Origin: Macrotrachela quadricornifera
Lineage: Eukaryota; Rotifera; Eurotatoria; Philodinida; Philodinidae
Length of the DNA stretch: 64,000 nucleotides
Reading direction: 5' to 3'
Assembly: GCA_022393335.1 (NCBI GenBank)
Contig: JAJEKB010020494.1
Location: forward strand, 695,645-759,644
The notes beneath the pieces are model-generated. The model worked only from the letters and a program-made list of their open reading frames with translations. It was not told where the DNA came from and searched no databases. A program made the translations under genes and the position numbers. Positions 11,016 to 23,690 of this stretch are shown here, piece after piece. Each line of letters opens with the position of its first letter. The first letter of the stretch is position 1.

Positions 11016-14000
11016 TCATTAACTAAACCAACAATTTGTTTCTATTTTTTTTCTCTTCTCTTTTTTCTATTTTTCATTTATCAGATTTTCTTTCTTTGTT
11101 TGTTAGACAGTTGGTTTTTCTTCTTCATATGTCTTTCGCTATTTTTGTCTGATATCACAGATATTTCTAGTTAGGTTTTTTATTTCTCCTTTTTTTGAAA
11201 TAGTAAAAAGTTTTTGATGAACAATAAACTTTTTTCTCTGGTGTATAACAACGTTATACCTTACCATCTATATATTTATATTTCTTTCGTGTGTGTGATT
11301 GTTTCTCTTTTTCTCTTGTTATTTTTTTGTTATATATATATATGTTTTTGAAAGTAAAATAAAATTATGTTATGCCTAATTATAAATGAACTTGTCGTCC
11401 TTAATATTAAATGCAAAAAATTAAGTATTAACACGGTGATTTCCGACTTGCACATATACATTCATCTGATCCTACTATTTCATTATTGAATGTTTCACGC
11501 TTTGACCCTCCCCAATGCCTGCTTCAACTTTCGACTACACAAAATCACCAGAGTTACACAATCTAATAATTTCAACGCAAAAATTGCGAGCACGCTTGAT
11601 GGAAAATCCAGGACGGCTAAGCAATGGTGACATTCACATTAGTTCTAAACAAAAACCTACAACAGATAGAAGTGTCTTTTCCCGCAAGCATTCACCAACA
11701 CAACTAAATATCTTGTTAGTTTTTAAAGAAAGCAAGCACTAAAATAAGATTAGTCCTTATAATTATCTTCTTTAAAACCAATAATAAGTAGAGAACTAAT
11801 TAGTACATTGCGTGGAGCAAATTTTGCTCTATCAAATCGATTATATCATTTTTATAGAAAATCTAATATTTTAGTTAATTCAGAATCAGTATTCTTATTC
11901 ATTCTTTCCTTCGTATGTGTTATATAAGCCATACAAATATCATCTCGATATGTAAGCATTTCATATTAAAGATCGTTAATTTCATGCAAATTCTGGTCCA
12001 ATTTTTCATAATCTGTTCCTTTGTTTCAGTTGATTTTAAATTTAATTAAACAGAGATGTCTTATCAATTTCATCTGTAGAATAATAGATAATTTTTATAC
12101 ATAATAAACAAAAGCAAAAGTAATGTATTCATAGTACTTAACTTGTATTATGATTAAAATACGGGTTTACTGCTACATAATCGAGTATAAAAATCATCGA
12201 CGTAACAACCATTACAAAGTCTTAATGTTACTGATGAATTTTGAACTGGTTTCTGATATAATTCATTAATATATGACGACTATATGCATCGAAATTCACT
12301 AAATAATGGTAGTATATAGTATTATTGACATTCGCCGCTTTCATGGGAGTAGCTGTGAGGAAAACAAACTAATGCATCTGGTAGAGCAAGTTTTTCTCTA
12401 TCGAACTTCCAATACCAGTATCCTCGTTTATTCTACTTTCCTGATCAAATTTTTCAAACACTTTCGTTAAGTATTGCTTAATATAGTGAAGCAAGGGATT
12501 CGAAAAAAGTCCATAAAAATTCTTTTAATTTCTACAGATTCTGATGTAGCTTTTTACAAGAAATTAGAATATGCCATTGGTTTAATGATCCGAGTGACAA
12601 ATTATGACATATCATAAATTTTTCGATTCTACTCCGACCTTAGTTTTTGTAAATCAATGCAAAAACTACAAAAATGGCCTTAAAGTATTTTGCCCATATC
12701 TCAATGAAAATAGGATCAAATTATAATTTTTTTTTACCAAAATGATCAGCAAAAAAAGCTCTACAAGTCCTGAAAGTTCTATTAGATTTGGACGATGCCG
12801 CCGGATGAACTGGCGACTTTCCATGGATACACCCATATATTATTCGAAACAGTTATACAAAAAAGATCAAGTAGTTTTGTTCGAATGTTAGAATTTAATG
12901 GAGGAAGTTAGAATTGCTTATTCTTATAAAGTTGTTAGGTCAATTCTTCCCACGTTGGCACCTAGAAAAAAAATACTTCTGCCTTTTGCAGTCGAGAGTG
13001 AAATGAGTCAAGTTGACGAACGTTACTTGTAAGCAATGTCTAGCGGAAAAATGATATGAAAAAAAGTTAAAATGATCTAGCACATAAAGAAGTATATTAT
13101 AAGCTCTCGTATTACAAACAATCTCTAGCGGAAAAATGAAAATCAAATAGAAAGATGCTCTATTTCATTTACATTTAAATCGGGACATAGTGGTCTGTGC
13201 TGTGTGTGTTATATTTCTAAATATCAGATTGAAAACCTTTTTATCTATTCAGAAATCATTTTGGAAAAGTTTTGTATTTCGCGATTGTCATAGTTGATAA
13301 TAGAGCAGTTTTATGTAGACGAAGAAAAAATGTGAAACGAATGACGAAAATGTTTCAAGAAACTTTTGGTTGTTTACGTTTTTTTATGTATAGTTGTTGA
13401 TTTTTAGAGCTGTACGAAATTAAATTATACGTAATACAAAGTTTGTTTGGATAGAGAAAATACGGTGTGACAAAACATTAAAAATATAAATGTGGATGGC
13501 TAGACTAATAAAGACGAAGAATGTGAGAGGTTCGAGGTTTTTATTCAAATGTGCACATATAATAGAAGAAATCGTTGTCTGATGCGTGTTGTCTTTTGCT
13601 GTAGTCGTATGTTAAAAATTCCTCGATATATGTATATATACTATGTATTTTTCTTCTATATTACAGTAATGTTAAACACAGAAAGGAAAGAAAAAAGCAT
13701 TTTTAAATTAGAAGTCGTTTTTCTGCGAGAAACGTCTCTTTCTCATCGATTGAAAAATTGCTCAGTGCTGTATAAATATTGACATATTTTCAGAAAAGAG
13801 TTCTGGTAGTTAAGAAACAGTTCCGTATTTTCACTGAAAAAATGATGAAGAGTTGTGCAAAACCGATCAAACCCTTCTCTTTCAATGATTCTGCATGTGT
13901 GGCAGAAGCTCATCTCATGTGAAAATTTTTACCCTATTCAACTATTCATAAGCGGGTTACAAGAGCTGATGCTACAGTCAGGTACTTTAGAGCACTTAAA

Positions 14001-15179
14001 TTTTAGTCGTTGCAAGTTTTTGAAAGTCGCTTCGCCTAATTAAACTGCTTAAAAGACCATAGAAAATGTTTTTATAAGTGCTTTACAGCATTTATACTAT
14101 AAAGTATTGAGAACACTGTGATTTTCTTATATTCAAATTTTATAATATACTGTAATGTTGGATATATCAGAACGAACTTTCATTTTGGAAGTTCTCATTG
14201 GGACACTCTATACATCTCCATTCTTCTCAAACTTAGAATAGAAAAAAAAAGAACGCATATGGCTTTCGCCATTAAGAAGACAATCAACTAAATAAAATGT
14301 CCTATGGGATGGGATTGTCCCACTCGACTTGATGCTCTAATGAGAAGTCAGTAGCGACGTTTTCTTAATCATTTCTTATATTCAGATGTCTACTGTATAC
14401 AATTGTGCAAGACAAAAGAAAATAAAATCGACATAATAGTGAATGATTTTGAAAATATGAGAAAAGGACAACAATATCAAATTTGATCGTTTTCGAATTT
14501 TTTCATTTTAAAAGAGTCAATTTTCGAACACAATATTATTGAACCTGGATAAACATAGCTTGAGTTTTCTATAAATACACACAATATTTCCATGAAATTT
14601 ATATAGACCTACTCAGAATATCGTTTTCTTGATTCTTAATAAATAATTTTCAACTTTTATATTTTGTATGTCGCATAGATGCAATTAGATTTTTTCTTGC
14701 ATCTGTTATCATAGAGTATTATATTACAGGCCATATATTTCTCTCTCGCGCTTAATCATTCGATTTCTTTTTTCTTTTCTTCTATATTCTCGTACTGTAT
14801 GTGCTAGGCACTACTACTTTTGGGTCGATTGTTCTTTCATTAAACGTGTCTAGCATATTTATTATTTTTTTGCGATTCTCTACTGTAATGGTAAGTATGA
14901 TAAGAATAACTCATACATCTATATATAAACTGAGAGGAAAAGATAAGACAGTAGGAAAATGACTCATAATCGTATGAGATTTCAGTAATGATAGAATGCA
15001 TATAAGAATATACATTCATTCTAAACAAATATAGTTGTTGATATGTTGGAACTTTCCCCACATGATATATTGAAACTCCTGTAAGAAGCAATGCGTTTTT
15101 TCCTTAGCATTCTGTGTGTTTATATGTTCGATTTTTGTAGCCTTCATGTCACTGTCTATACTATTAGGTATTTTTCAAC

Positions 15180-15212
<33 letters not shown>

Positions 15213-15650
15213 TGTCCATGTTTTCCTTCTCTTCTCCTGGTTATTCTTGTTCTCGTTACTTTTTTTCTTCCCTCTACTTAATCTTCTTCATTATTCTCTT
15301 GTCCGCTTGTTTTGATTATTTTTGTGTGAGTGATTTATGAAACAGATCGAACTCACACACTAAAACTCACAATCGTATTTTAAATTATCTTACGATTAGT
15401 ATCTCACTTCTTCTGTCTTAGTTGCGTATCGAAAAGAACAATTATTAATCGAAATAAAGAGTTAATATATTTTTCACATTGTAAACAAAGATTTGCTTCA
15501 TGTTTTCTCAAATTCTATTAAAACTTCCTTTTTTTTATTTCAGAGATACCAATTATAGTTGCGGTCTATCTCATATTATTATTTCCACCTACTATTGAAT
15601 CGAATTTTTTTACTGTGTACTACTTTGTATGAAATATAAAATATATAACG
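11016..15650. other. Long noncoding stretch with scattered repeats
   Basis: No gene with a recognisable domain is seen. The frame 11515-11742 (75 residues, ending near a GTTAGT) could be a lone exon but has no partner. Structures visible include T-rich tracts (11040-11180), a diverged direct repeat (about 11813-11915 and 12378-12445), a repeated CTAGCGGAAAAATGA word (near 13039 and 13125), one copy of AAAGCTCTACAA at 12755-12766 and of GAACGTTACTTGT at 13018-13030. An (AT)n microsatellite lies near 15180-15214. Words shared with foldback elements elsewhere suggest that part of this is transposon debris. Confidence 0.5.
15180..15214. repeat. (AT)n microsatellite
   Basis: About 33 bases of alternating A and T with one C interruption. 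Overlapping ORFs here encode only repeated Ile/Tyr and are not genes. Confidence 0.9.
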
Positions 15651-17053
15651 ATGGATCCTCATCATTTGCGTGCTCTTATATTGAAAATCCAAGATCATCT
15701 TAGTGACAATGATCGAAAACGTTTGCATTTCTTTTTGGGCCCCGATGTTCCACGTCGAATCCGAGATGATCCATCACTTGCTGGCACTTTAAATCTTATG
15801 GAATGTCTCTTTGATCAAGATAAAATTAATGAACGAGATTTTACTTTCTTAATAAATGCATTCGATGAAATACAATGTATCGATGCTGTGAAAATTTTGA
15901 GAGGTAATTTTGCCTTTTCGGCTATATATGTTACTATTTCTATCTGTATAGAACATATGAAAAAAATGTACCAACATGGACAACAACAATCGATGCAAAG
16001 TTTAACGTCGATTTTATTTCAAGATCAGGATGAAGATAAATGTGGAAGAGAAGATCGTCAGTAATAACAATTTTCTGATGATGACATGTCTAATTTCTTC
16101 TAGTCTTTTCAGTGAAATTTATTCAATCAACTATTAAAGGAGATAACAATATACAGATCAATCATAATACGAAAAATATCAATCCAGCAGCCTTCATTGA
16201 TGATCAATATTCTTCACGAGTGAAACAAAGACGTCTATTAAAGTTATCGACAAGGATTGCGCAGTTCCTCTTATTGCTCTCCGTACTGGTAAACGTTGGA
16301 TTAGCAGTAGCAATGAGTTACTGTATCATAAAGATCAACCAATTGAACGAAGAATTGGCAGGAATAGCTACGGTTAGTCCTGTTTCATCAATAACGAAGA
16401 TAACTGGAATTCCATATCCCACTGGCTCTCGAGACTATTGTCGACAAAATAATGGTATGCTAAACACAATAATCTATTTTGACAGTAACTGGCAGAGAAA
16501 TACAAACTATTTTTGCACATTGAATAAACTTTAATTGAATAAGCTGATAACAATTGCTGTATTTTTATACTCTATAGTTTATATTTTTACTTTAGGTTCA
16601 GCTGACCAGACGAAAAATGTAGATTGGGTGGATGCTAAAGATGGTGAAATCCCACAACATGCTTTTGAAGGTGGTCAAGAAGGCAATCGAAGTGTTTATG
16701 TGGTGCGTATCAAATTAGCAGACAATGTGATTCCAGGCAAACTCATTGAAAAGAGTAAATTAGCAGAAGCTGAATATCATGGACCTCAAACACAACCCAC
16801 TTATCAAGTACTGACTAATCCAGGTTCAAAGAGAAGATTCGAATGGGTTCCAACATGTCATTCTAAAGTAGCAGCATGTGCTATACCAGCAGGCAAGGAA
16901 GGCCAGATTGATCTTTACGTGGGCCGAATTTTAATTTCTTCTAACATGACTTTTATCGGCAAATACAATGGACCTAGCGGTCCACTTTATTACTTGGACC
17001 AAGGAGTAAACAAAGAAGCGAATGCAAATGTTCAAATACTTTGTATTGTTTGA
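15651..17053 (+). CDS. Death-effector-domain / transmembrane / DM9 protein
   Basis: Four exons (15651-15903, 15952-16056, 16113-16454, 16596-17053) with GT..AG introns of 48, 56 and 141 nt join in one frame to about 385 residues. Residues 5-84 look like a death effector domain: an HLSDNDRKRLHFFLG helix pair, then LMECLFDQDKINERDFTFLINAF. A Gln-rich linker follows, then GDNNIQIN at 129-136. A hydrophobic segment at about 168-193 (IAQFLLLLSVLVNVGLAVAM) has basic residues just before it and no upstream signal peptide, suggesting type II topology with the DED in the cytoplasm. From about 243 to the end is a DM9/DUF3421 domain (WVDAKDGEIPQHAFEGG, then FEWVPTCH and IYVG/LYVGR-type strands). DM9 proteins of molluscs are mannose-binding recognition proteins. 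I infer a surface receptor linking glycan recognition to death-domain signalling. The third exon may start nine bases earlier, at 16104. Confidence 0.75.
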
Positions 17054-18842
17054 AGGATTATTTTTCAAAATCTTTTTTTTGGTTAACAAAATTACTTGAA
17101 AAACCTCTAACGCATAGATGTGTAATGCTCATTGTATTTTTGCTGAAATAAAATTAAAACACATGGAATTTAAAAGTCTTTGCATAATTGGACAACCCTA
17201 AGAAATCAATTATTAAAGGAGAATCTTCTAGTGTGGAGCAGTCATCCTATTTCGCAATTTTGAACATTGTGGAATCAGTTCCATCGATTCTGGTAATGCA
17301 TTAAATCGAGACAGCATCTAATTTCGGATTCGATTGCACTAGTTCCAACCAATTTCGAAATTGCCGCTACTAATTCCAGCGATTCCTACTGATTTCGGAA
17401 TCTGTAGGTCTATTACCATACTATTATCTTCACAAGTAACGTTCATCGTCTGTCGATTCACTTGGTCCTAGACTGACACAATAGGGATGTCAATAAAATT
17501 GCTCATAGATGTGAACTGGAATTCATTATGTTTGCATGAGTATAACAGAGTAACTTGGTTATAGTGTTCATCTCGTGACTATAGTTGCAATAGTTGTGGA
17601 GAATATCATAAAGATCACCGTCAAGGAAAAAAAACTGATTACTCACAGAATACTAAATAAAGTCGTGGAAAACAATACAATTCATTCATGAAGTTAGACT
17701 TGGAGTCACTTTTTATTATTGTGCATGGAGTCATGCACTCATTTTGAGGAATGCTTTGTTATTATAGTTATTGACTCTATGACACGCAACAAGCATCGAA
17801 AAATTTCGAGAGAGCATCCCCAGATATAATTCAACAGATTCTAGACAACATTCTCACGTAGGACTTGACGACTTCGAGAAACCATTTCTAGATGCAAGTT
17901 ACAAAATTATGGGAAGCTGCCTAAAATACATATAAGTTCTTAGGATCGATCTTCTAAACAATTTTTCCGCGCAAAAGATCTAAACTTTTGGTTTTGAACC
18001 GGTGTAGTCCTTGTCAATATCAATACCTCAATATCAGTCAAGATCAATCCCAATATCACTCAATAGTAAATGGTTTGTTATTGACGTTATTAGTATTGTG
18101 ACACTCCTATCACTAACTCATACTTGTTCACCACGTAATAGTGAGTATTGATTAAGAAGTTTCCATAGTAATCAGTTAAAGGCGAATGAAACCTTGAGTA
18201 CAGAGAAAAACGCGAGAAACGGTAGAAGTTTAATGTCGTAGAACGTTTTTAATGTGAGTTAGGACCACTTGATTGACTGAAAGCCTTCAAATATATTTTT
18301 TGTTGTGATTGAAAAAGTGCCATCAATTCAGTCAAATTACTAGGTCTCAAGACGGTAGTACACTGTTTTATAAAAGAAAACCTGGTATTCATTTAATAGA
18401 GAAGGAGAAAGAGGGTTAAAATTCTAAAAAATTCCGAATAATCATCTCTGGATTTGAAATCTCAAATCCGATGTTTCTCCCTTTATTTGAAAACTTACAA
18501 CTAGTGTTTTTGTTAATCTTTTAATAGTTAAGTGAGAATCAGATGAGAAGAACAAAAATGAAAGATATCGGTAAAATTTATAGCAGCATGATGTCACTTC
18601 TGCACTTCATGACTACAAGACAGGACGTCGAAATTTCTCATCATAGTCAGATATTATTTTGTCAAAAACTAAAAGCGCAAAAAAAATATTGCTTGTAAGT
18701 AGACTAACAGATCCCGTTTAGAGGCACATATGTACATGTATGATTTTAAATGGCGGCTCACTCACTGCCGTTTATTAAATACAATCGTTGTTCTGTTGAG
18801 CAAGAGAGCAAAAAACGAACACGTGCAAACAACATTGTAAAA
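17054..18842. other. Intergenic stretch, no gene seen
   Basis: No supported coding region. The reverse complement of the dispersed word GAACGTTACTTGT lies at 17432-17444. A short C/T-rich stretch with repeated ATTTCGGA and GAATT words lies at about 17300-17410. The promoter of the downstream G-alpha-like gene is presumably near 18500-18840, but no clear element is recognised. Confidence 0.4.
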
Positions 18843-21554
18843 ATGCCAAAATTGTGCAGTTGTTCTCGAGCACATAAAAATGAGGACCAAATATCCATAC
18901 AAATTGATGCTAAGTTGAAAGAAGACGGAAGGATCTACAAGTCTACATATCGGCCTCTTGTATTAGGTGAGCTTTTCTCTATATTTCAACTAGCAGTAAC
19001 ATTCACTTATTTTTTTATATTTCAGGTGACGACGAAGTAACTACATTGTCCATGATGCACTGCATGCATGTTTTCTTTAGTCCTTACTCGTATCAGTCAG
19101 TGTTGTTTTTTCTATTTCAACGTTTTCAGCGCTTCTTTCTAGAGAAAAAATCGACCGAATTTCTGAAATTAAACGTATTCTTCGTGATTCTCTCACAGTA
19201 CGTATATCTAATAGACTTTCTCGTGAAACATTCTTATTTAGGCGTTAGTCTGAAACTTTCTTCAATACTCTGACTTTTTATTTCTCAGTAAAACCAAAAT
19301 GTGTCAAAATATGACTTCAACCGAGGATCATTAATGAGAATAAGCGAAGAAGAACGAGATAATAAATTGAAATCGGATGATTTTCTATAAATCAAAAATT
19401 CCAACCATCATGTTGATGTTCATGATATATGTATCATGATTTCGACACATAATGCACCTATATGATACAACCTATTCTTCGATTATTGTCGAAACTCTGC
19501 AACGTTTCAGTTAATGACTGTAGTTTTGATGTTATAATAGTCAGTCAATCAATGATTGAGCGATATTCTCGAGCGTCTTACTTTCTAAGTGTTCTACTTG
19601 AATTTACTTATGATTATCTGACAACTATATATTTATAAAAAAATATCTATTAATAATTAATAAAAAGCTCCGACTCGTCATGTATTTTGCAGATAGGTGT
19701 TTTGGGAAAATAAAATCTTGTGGATTTATTGATAATTCATCACACTTTTGTGTTTGACTAGTTCGAAAGACACGATGACGACAATCATTAGTCGTCTGAG
19801 AATCATTTTCAATTCTGAATTTAAGGATTGTAGACAAACCTTCGTTTTGATGATCAAGAAGCAGTCATCCCTGTTTTATGCTTTAATTTTATCGGTTTGT
19901 CTACAAACTTTAAGTGAAAATCATCAAGTTTTTACGTCTTTTAAATCTGTTTATCTTAATAGCAGCACCAAAAATCTTTGAATTTTTGGAAGTTCTACAA
20001 TGAAAAGAATTTCGTTCCATCTTAATTTTAGTGCATTATACGTGCCTTGGATGTTATTGTTCCACCGATTCAACTTGAATATCCAGAAAATCAGTGGCGT
20101 GCAATCTACATGTTGACAAAAGCTCAACAACCTGATTTTGATTATCCACCTGAGTTCTTTGAACATGCATGCATTCTTTTAGCTGATGCTGGTGTTCAAA
20201 AATGTCTTGAACGATCTGATGAATATGAACTTCCACTCAATGCCAAATAGTTAGTATTTTTATCAATCCCTTCTTGATCCCATTTCGTTTTGGTTTGTAG
20301 TTTTCTCGATCGTATCCACAAAATTAAAGAGCCAACTTACATACCTAGCGAAGCGGTAAGATAAACGTTTTCTCATGTATTACAAAGAAGAATCTTCACT
20401 AAACTCGGAAAATATATCATCAGAAGTTTTTCTATAGAGATCGTACATTATTAATGTGAATATTCAGCATCAAGAGCTCAGTAAACGACGGCTCAGAGTT
20501 TTTATGAAAAATATTTCAAACTGTCCAGTATTTCACAGCAGGAGAAATATCCAAATGTTGTCGTAAAGACTTTTTGCACGTGTTCATTTTGAAACTCTTC
20601 TCGTGCAGGATATGTATCATGGCTATGATTATAAATCGAATTTGATTGACGCAATTTTCACCGTAGAAGGAGTACACTTTAAGTATGTTTATTAATATAT
20701 TGTGCAAGATAAAAAGTATTTTTTGCTTTCGAGGGTGACTTATCCGTTTGGACAATCATCAGAAAGACAAAGGTGGATGCAATACTTTAGCGATGCCATT
20801 GCAATCATGTATGTCACGAACTGTAGTAGTTTCAATACAAGATTTAACTATAATGAAGATGAAAATCAACTGCAAGAATCGATTAATTTGTTTCAAAGTA
20901 TTTGGAACAACAAGTAGGATGATCACTTGACGAAGAATATATACACAAGAAGTTTCTTATGACTATATTTATAGATGGCTACATACAAAATCTTTCATTT
21001 TGTTTCTGTATGACGAAGATATTTTAAGAGAGAAAATCAATTCTGGTCATCGACTCGAAGATTATTTTCCTGACTTTGCTTGCTATCATTTACCACCAGT
21101 AGAAACAGATAATACGTTACAATTAGGTATATTTCTCATTTGATAGATTCTTTTGAAAGGAATCAATAAAAGCTCTATTACGTTTGATTAGTTTGATAAA
21201 AGCAAAAATATTTCAGCGAAATAATAATCGATACTTACTATAGAATGAACTTATCAAGTTTAGCTATTCTTACACAAATGACTCTATTGATGTTTTTAGA
21301 CCATCTCATGTTCGAAAACACCGAAGTGTCCAGAGCCAAGTGTTTTATACGTGACCAGTTTCTAGTGAGTGATTTCTTTTGATTTTTCTTCTAGTATTCA
21401 TGAATTGTAGAAAATCACAACAGCTGACGAGAAGAATCGTTATTGTTATCCTTTCTTTGTTAGTCATATTGATTCCGAACAGTTGCGTCGTATGTTCAAC
21501 GACGTGCGTGATATAATTCAAACATTACATTTAAGACAATACGAGCTGCTGTAA
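18843..21554 (+). CDS. G-alpha-s-like protein with all GTP-binding motifs lost
   Basis: Ten exons read in frame: 18843-18966, 19026-about 19070, about 19128-19197, 20032-20249, 20301-20355, 20609-20682, 20734-20913, 20975-21126, 21300-21364, 21411-21554. Alignment by eye to animal G-alpha-s is nearly gapless, including helical-domain [28 protein letters not shown] and the exact C-terminus RQYELL. The stretches that should bind GTP are changed: P-loop GAGESGKST reads GDDEVTTLS (Lys and Ser lost), the switch I Arg and Thr read Tyr and Lys, switch II DVGGQR reads YPFGQS, NKQD reads YDED, and TCA reads VSH. The N-terminal MGC lipidation motif is absent, though two Cys lie near the start. The exon 2/3 join is unclear and could hide a frame problem. 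Either a pseudo-GTPase under selection or an early pseudogene; clean splice sites favour the first. Confidence 0.8.
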
Positions 21555-21899
21555 TTTAATATCATACAATCTTGCGCGTAGATGATTAATCGCAAAAGGT
21601 GATCAAACTGAAAGGACAGACTTCATCCTGTCATCATTAGATACGTGCTATGGTAATATTATATGGGAGGTACATAACATGTTCTCTCCTTTATAACGAA
21701 GTATACAGATAAATGAGCCTTCTTATATCTAAAAAAATAAAGATAAATGAGTCATTATTTACTGGAAAATACACACATTGAGTAACGGCTCTCTCAGGAC
21801 TCTCACCCTCAAGATTGTGGATCTGAATAGACTATCAGACGTAGTTTTTAGCGCTGATCACGAATCTGACATTGGTTTTTGGGAAAAATCAGTTTTTTT

Positions 21900-23690
21900 C
21901 ATCAAAAATTAGGTTTTAAACTTTTGAAAAACTGTATTTTCGATAATCTCTGGCCTCGTAGTCGTCCTATAATTCCTATAATTCTTATATTTTTGAAATC
22001 AGTCCTATAATGTCCTATTTTTCTCTAAATTTTCCTATATTCCTATATTTTTGGAAAAAAGGAACATTTCTCTTAGAAAAGTCATATTTTCCTGAAAACG
22101 ATGGCGTTAAATTGTCTTCAAGAATTTGATTAATGAATGTACTTAGAGCATACCAAAAGTAGTGAGTGACACTTTAATACTGTATAATAGGCTTTAAGAA
22201 ACTTTCTTTCTATGTAGTCTTCATGAGAAAAGAATGCTCTATCTTTCTATGCTGTTTAATCATACTTCAACTAATATGATAATAAATTTTCGATAAGACT
22301 TTTTTCCTTAGCATTCGTGCTTATTCTACTAGACCACAACGTGTGAGACAACTTAGTTTTCAATCCATTAAGATATTGTATGAACATCTAAAATATACCA
22401 TAAGAAGCAGCGTAAAAAGCTCTACAATTTACATAACACTACTTATTTTATAGCGACACTTTTTGTTTTCAAAATGGACAAAGTTTTGAGGCATCAAATT
22501 TCTGGCATTGCGAAAATTGACCACATAGAATTTTCCTTTTTCTGAAAATAATTACAATAAGCTTCACTGTATAGGTTGTAGAACTCTTCACGCTGCATCT
22601 TGTGGTATATTTTGTTTTCCTTTTGATAAAGTATATCCAGTGATGAAACAATGAAATAACCAAAAATGAATTCGCTGTGTATCGAAAATGTCATTTTTTT
22701 CCATGCCCGAAGCTTGATTGCTTAAAATTTTGTCAATTTTAAAAATAAGAAACGCAGCTATAAAATAAGTGGTCTTATGTAAATTGTAGAGCTTTTCATG
22801 CTGCATCTTGTGGTATATTTTAGTTGGTCATACAATATCCTACTGGATTGAAAACTAAGTTGTCTCACACGTTGTGATCTAGTAGAACAAGCACGAATGC
22901 TAAGGAAAAAAGTCTTATCGAAAATTTATTATCATATTAGTTGAAGTATGATCAAACAGCATAGAAAGATAGAGCATTCTTAAAGTGTTACTACCACTAC
23001 TTTTGTATGCCCCAAGTAGATAGAGCTTCTATATTAATTGACGGTGGTGATATGAAGAACAAATCGATTAGTGAACAACTGACAATAATAACTGAAGATT
23101 TAATTAAAATTAAAAAAAACGAAAAGATGTTTTTTGCCAACAACAAAAGCTCAAACGACAAAAGTTTCAACCAATTAATCAGTAAATATAGATTTTCATT
23201 TATCATAATTATTTTATTATGCGTTTTCAATATTGGTAGACATTGTTTTGTAAATATTTAAATATATTAAATACTTTAGTTTTGATTATAAAATGAAAAA
23301 AATTTTTTTTTGTGGTATTGATTCATATTGTTTTTTAAATAGATTGTGGGGTATATACGATACTTGAAAATAAGTTTAATACACCAACTTTTATTTTTCT
23401 CCAGAAAAAATCTGTTGGTTTATTAATTTTACCGGTCTAATACTATGTTTTTACTGAAATTATCTGATAAGATGTTAGTGAAAGAGTGCATCTTTCAGTT
23501 CTATCACTGCATTAATTAACGTTTCTACTAAAAAGACTCGAAACTAATTCAAAATGGATATCCTATCAATGTCCTATATAGGAATAGGTGATTCTATAAA
23601 AATAAAGCTTTAAAATTCTATATAATCCTATATTTTTACAAAGTGTCACTACGAGGCCAGAATAATCTAAACAAAGAAGTTTTTCAGAAA
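21900..23690. mobile_element. Nested foldback (inverted-repeat) element
   Basis: Two inverted-repeat pairs share one centre. Outer arms: about 21900-22030 (containing GATAATCTCTGGCCTCGTAGT) and about 23540-23690 (containing ACTACGAGGCCAGAATAATCT). Inner arms: about 22150-22370 and 22850-23000, matching over most of their length, including the ACAACGTGTGAGACAACTTAG region. The centre (22380-22810) holds head-to-head copies of a roughly 190-bp repeat unit. No transposase is present, so the element would be non-autonomous. The ORFs at 22469-23261 are by-products of the repeats. Confidence 0.8.
22390..22815. repeat. Copies of a ~190-bp dispersed repeat unit
   Basis: One unit runs forward from about 22400 (AGCAGCGTAAAAAGCTCTACAATTTACAT) and two units run on the opposite strand, ending at about 22610 and 22815 (each reads ATGCAGC, then GAAAAGCTCTACAA or a close variant, on the minus strand). 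The same unit occurs at 47610-47850. On the minus strand the units translate to related peptides around LYNLH or LYNLY, but frames are short and the same words occur in noncoding elements, so I treat it as a repeat and not as a gene. Confidence 0.7.

Noticed and set aside
15091..15340. Two overlapping hydrophobic frames
   Set aside because: Built on the (AT)n microsatellite and T-rich sequence; composition explains the hydrophobicity.
23007..23261. 84-residue frame with a hydrophobic end
   Set aside because: It overlaps the arm of the nested foldback element and has no recognisable domain or flanking exons.
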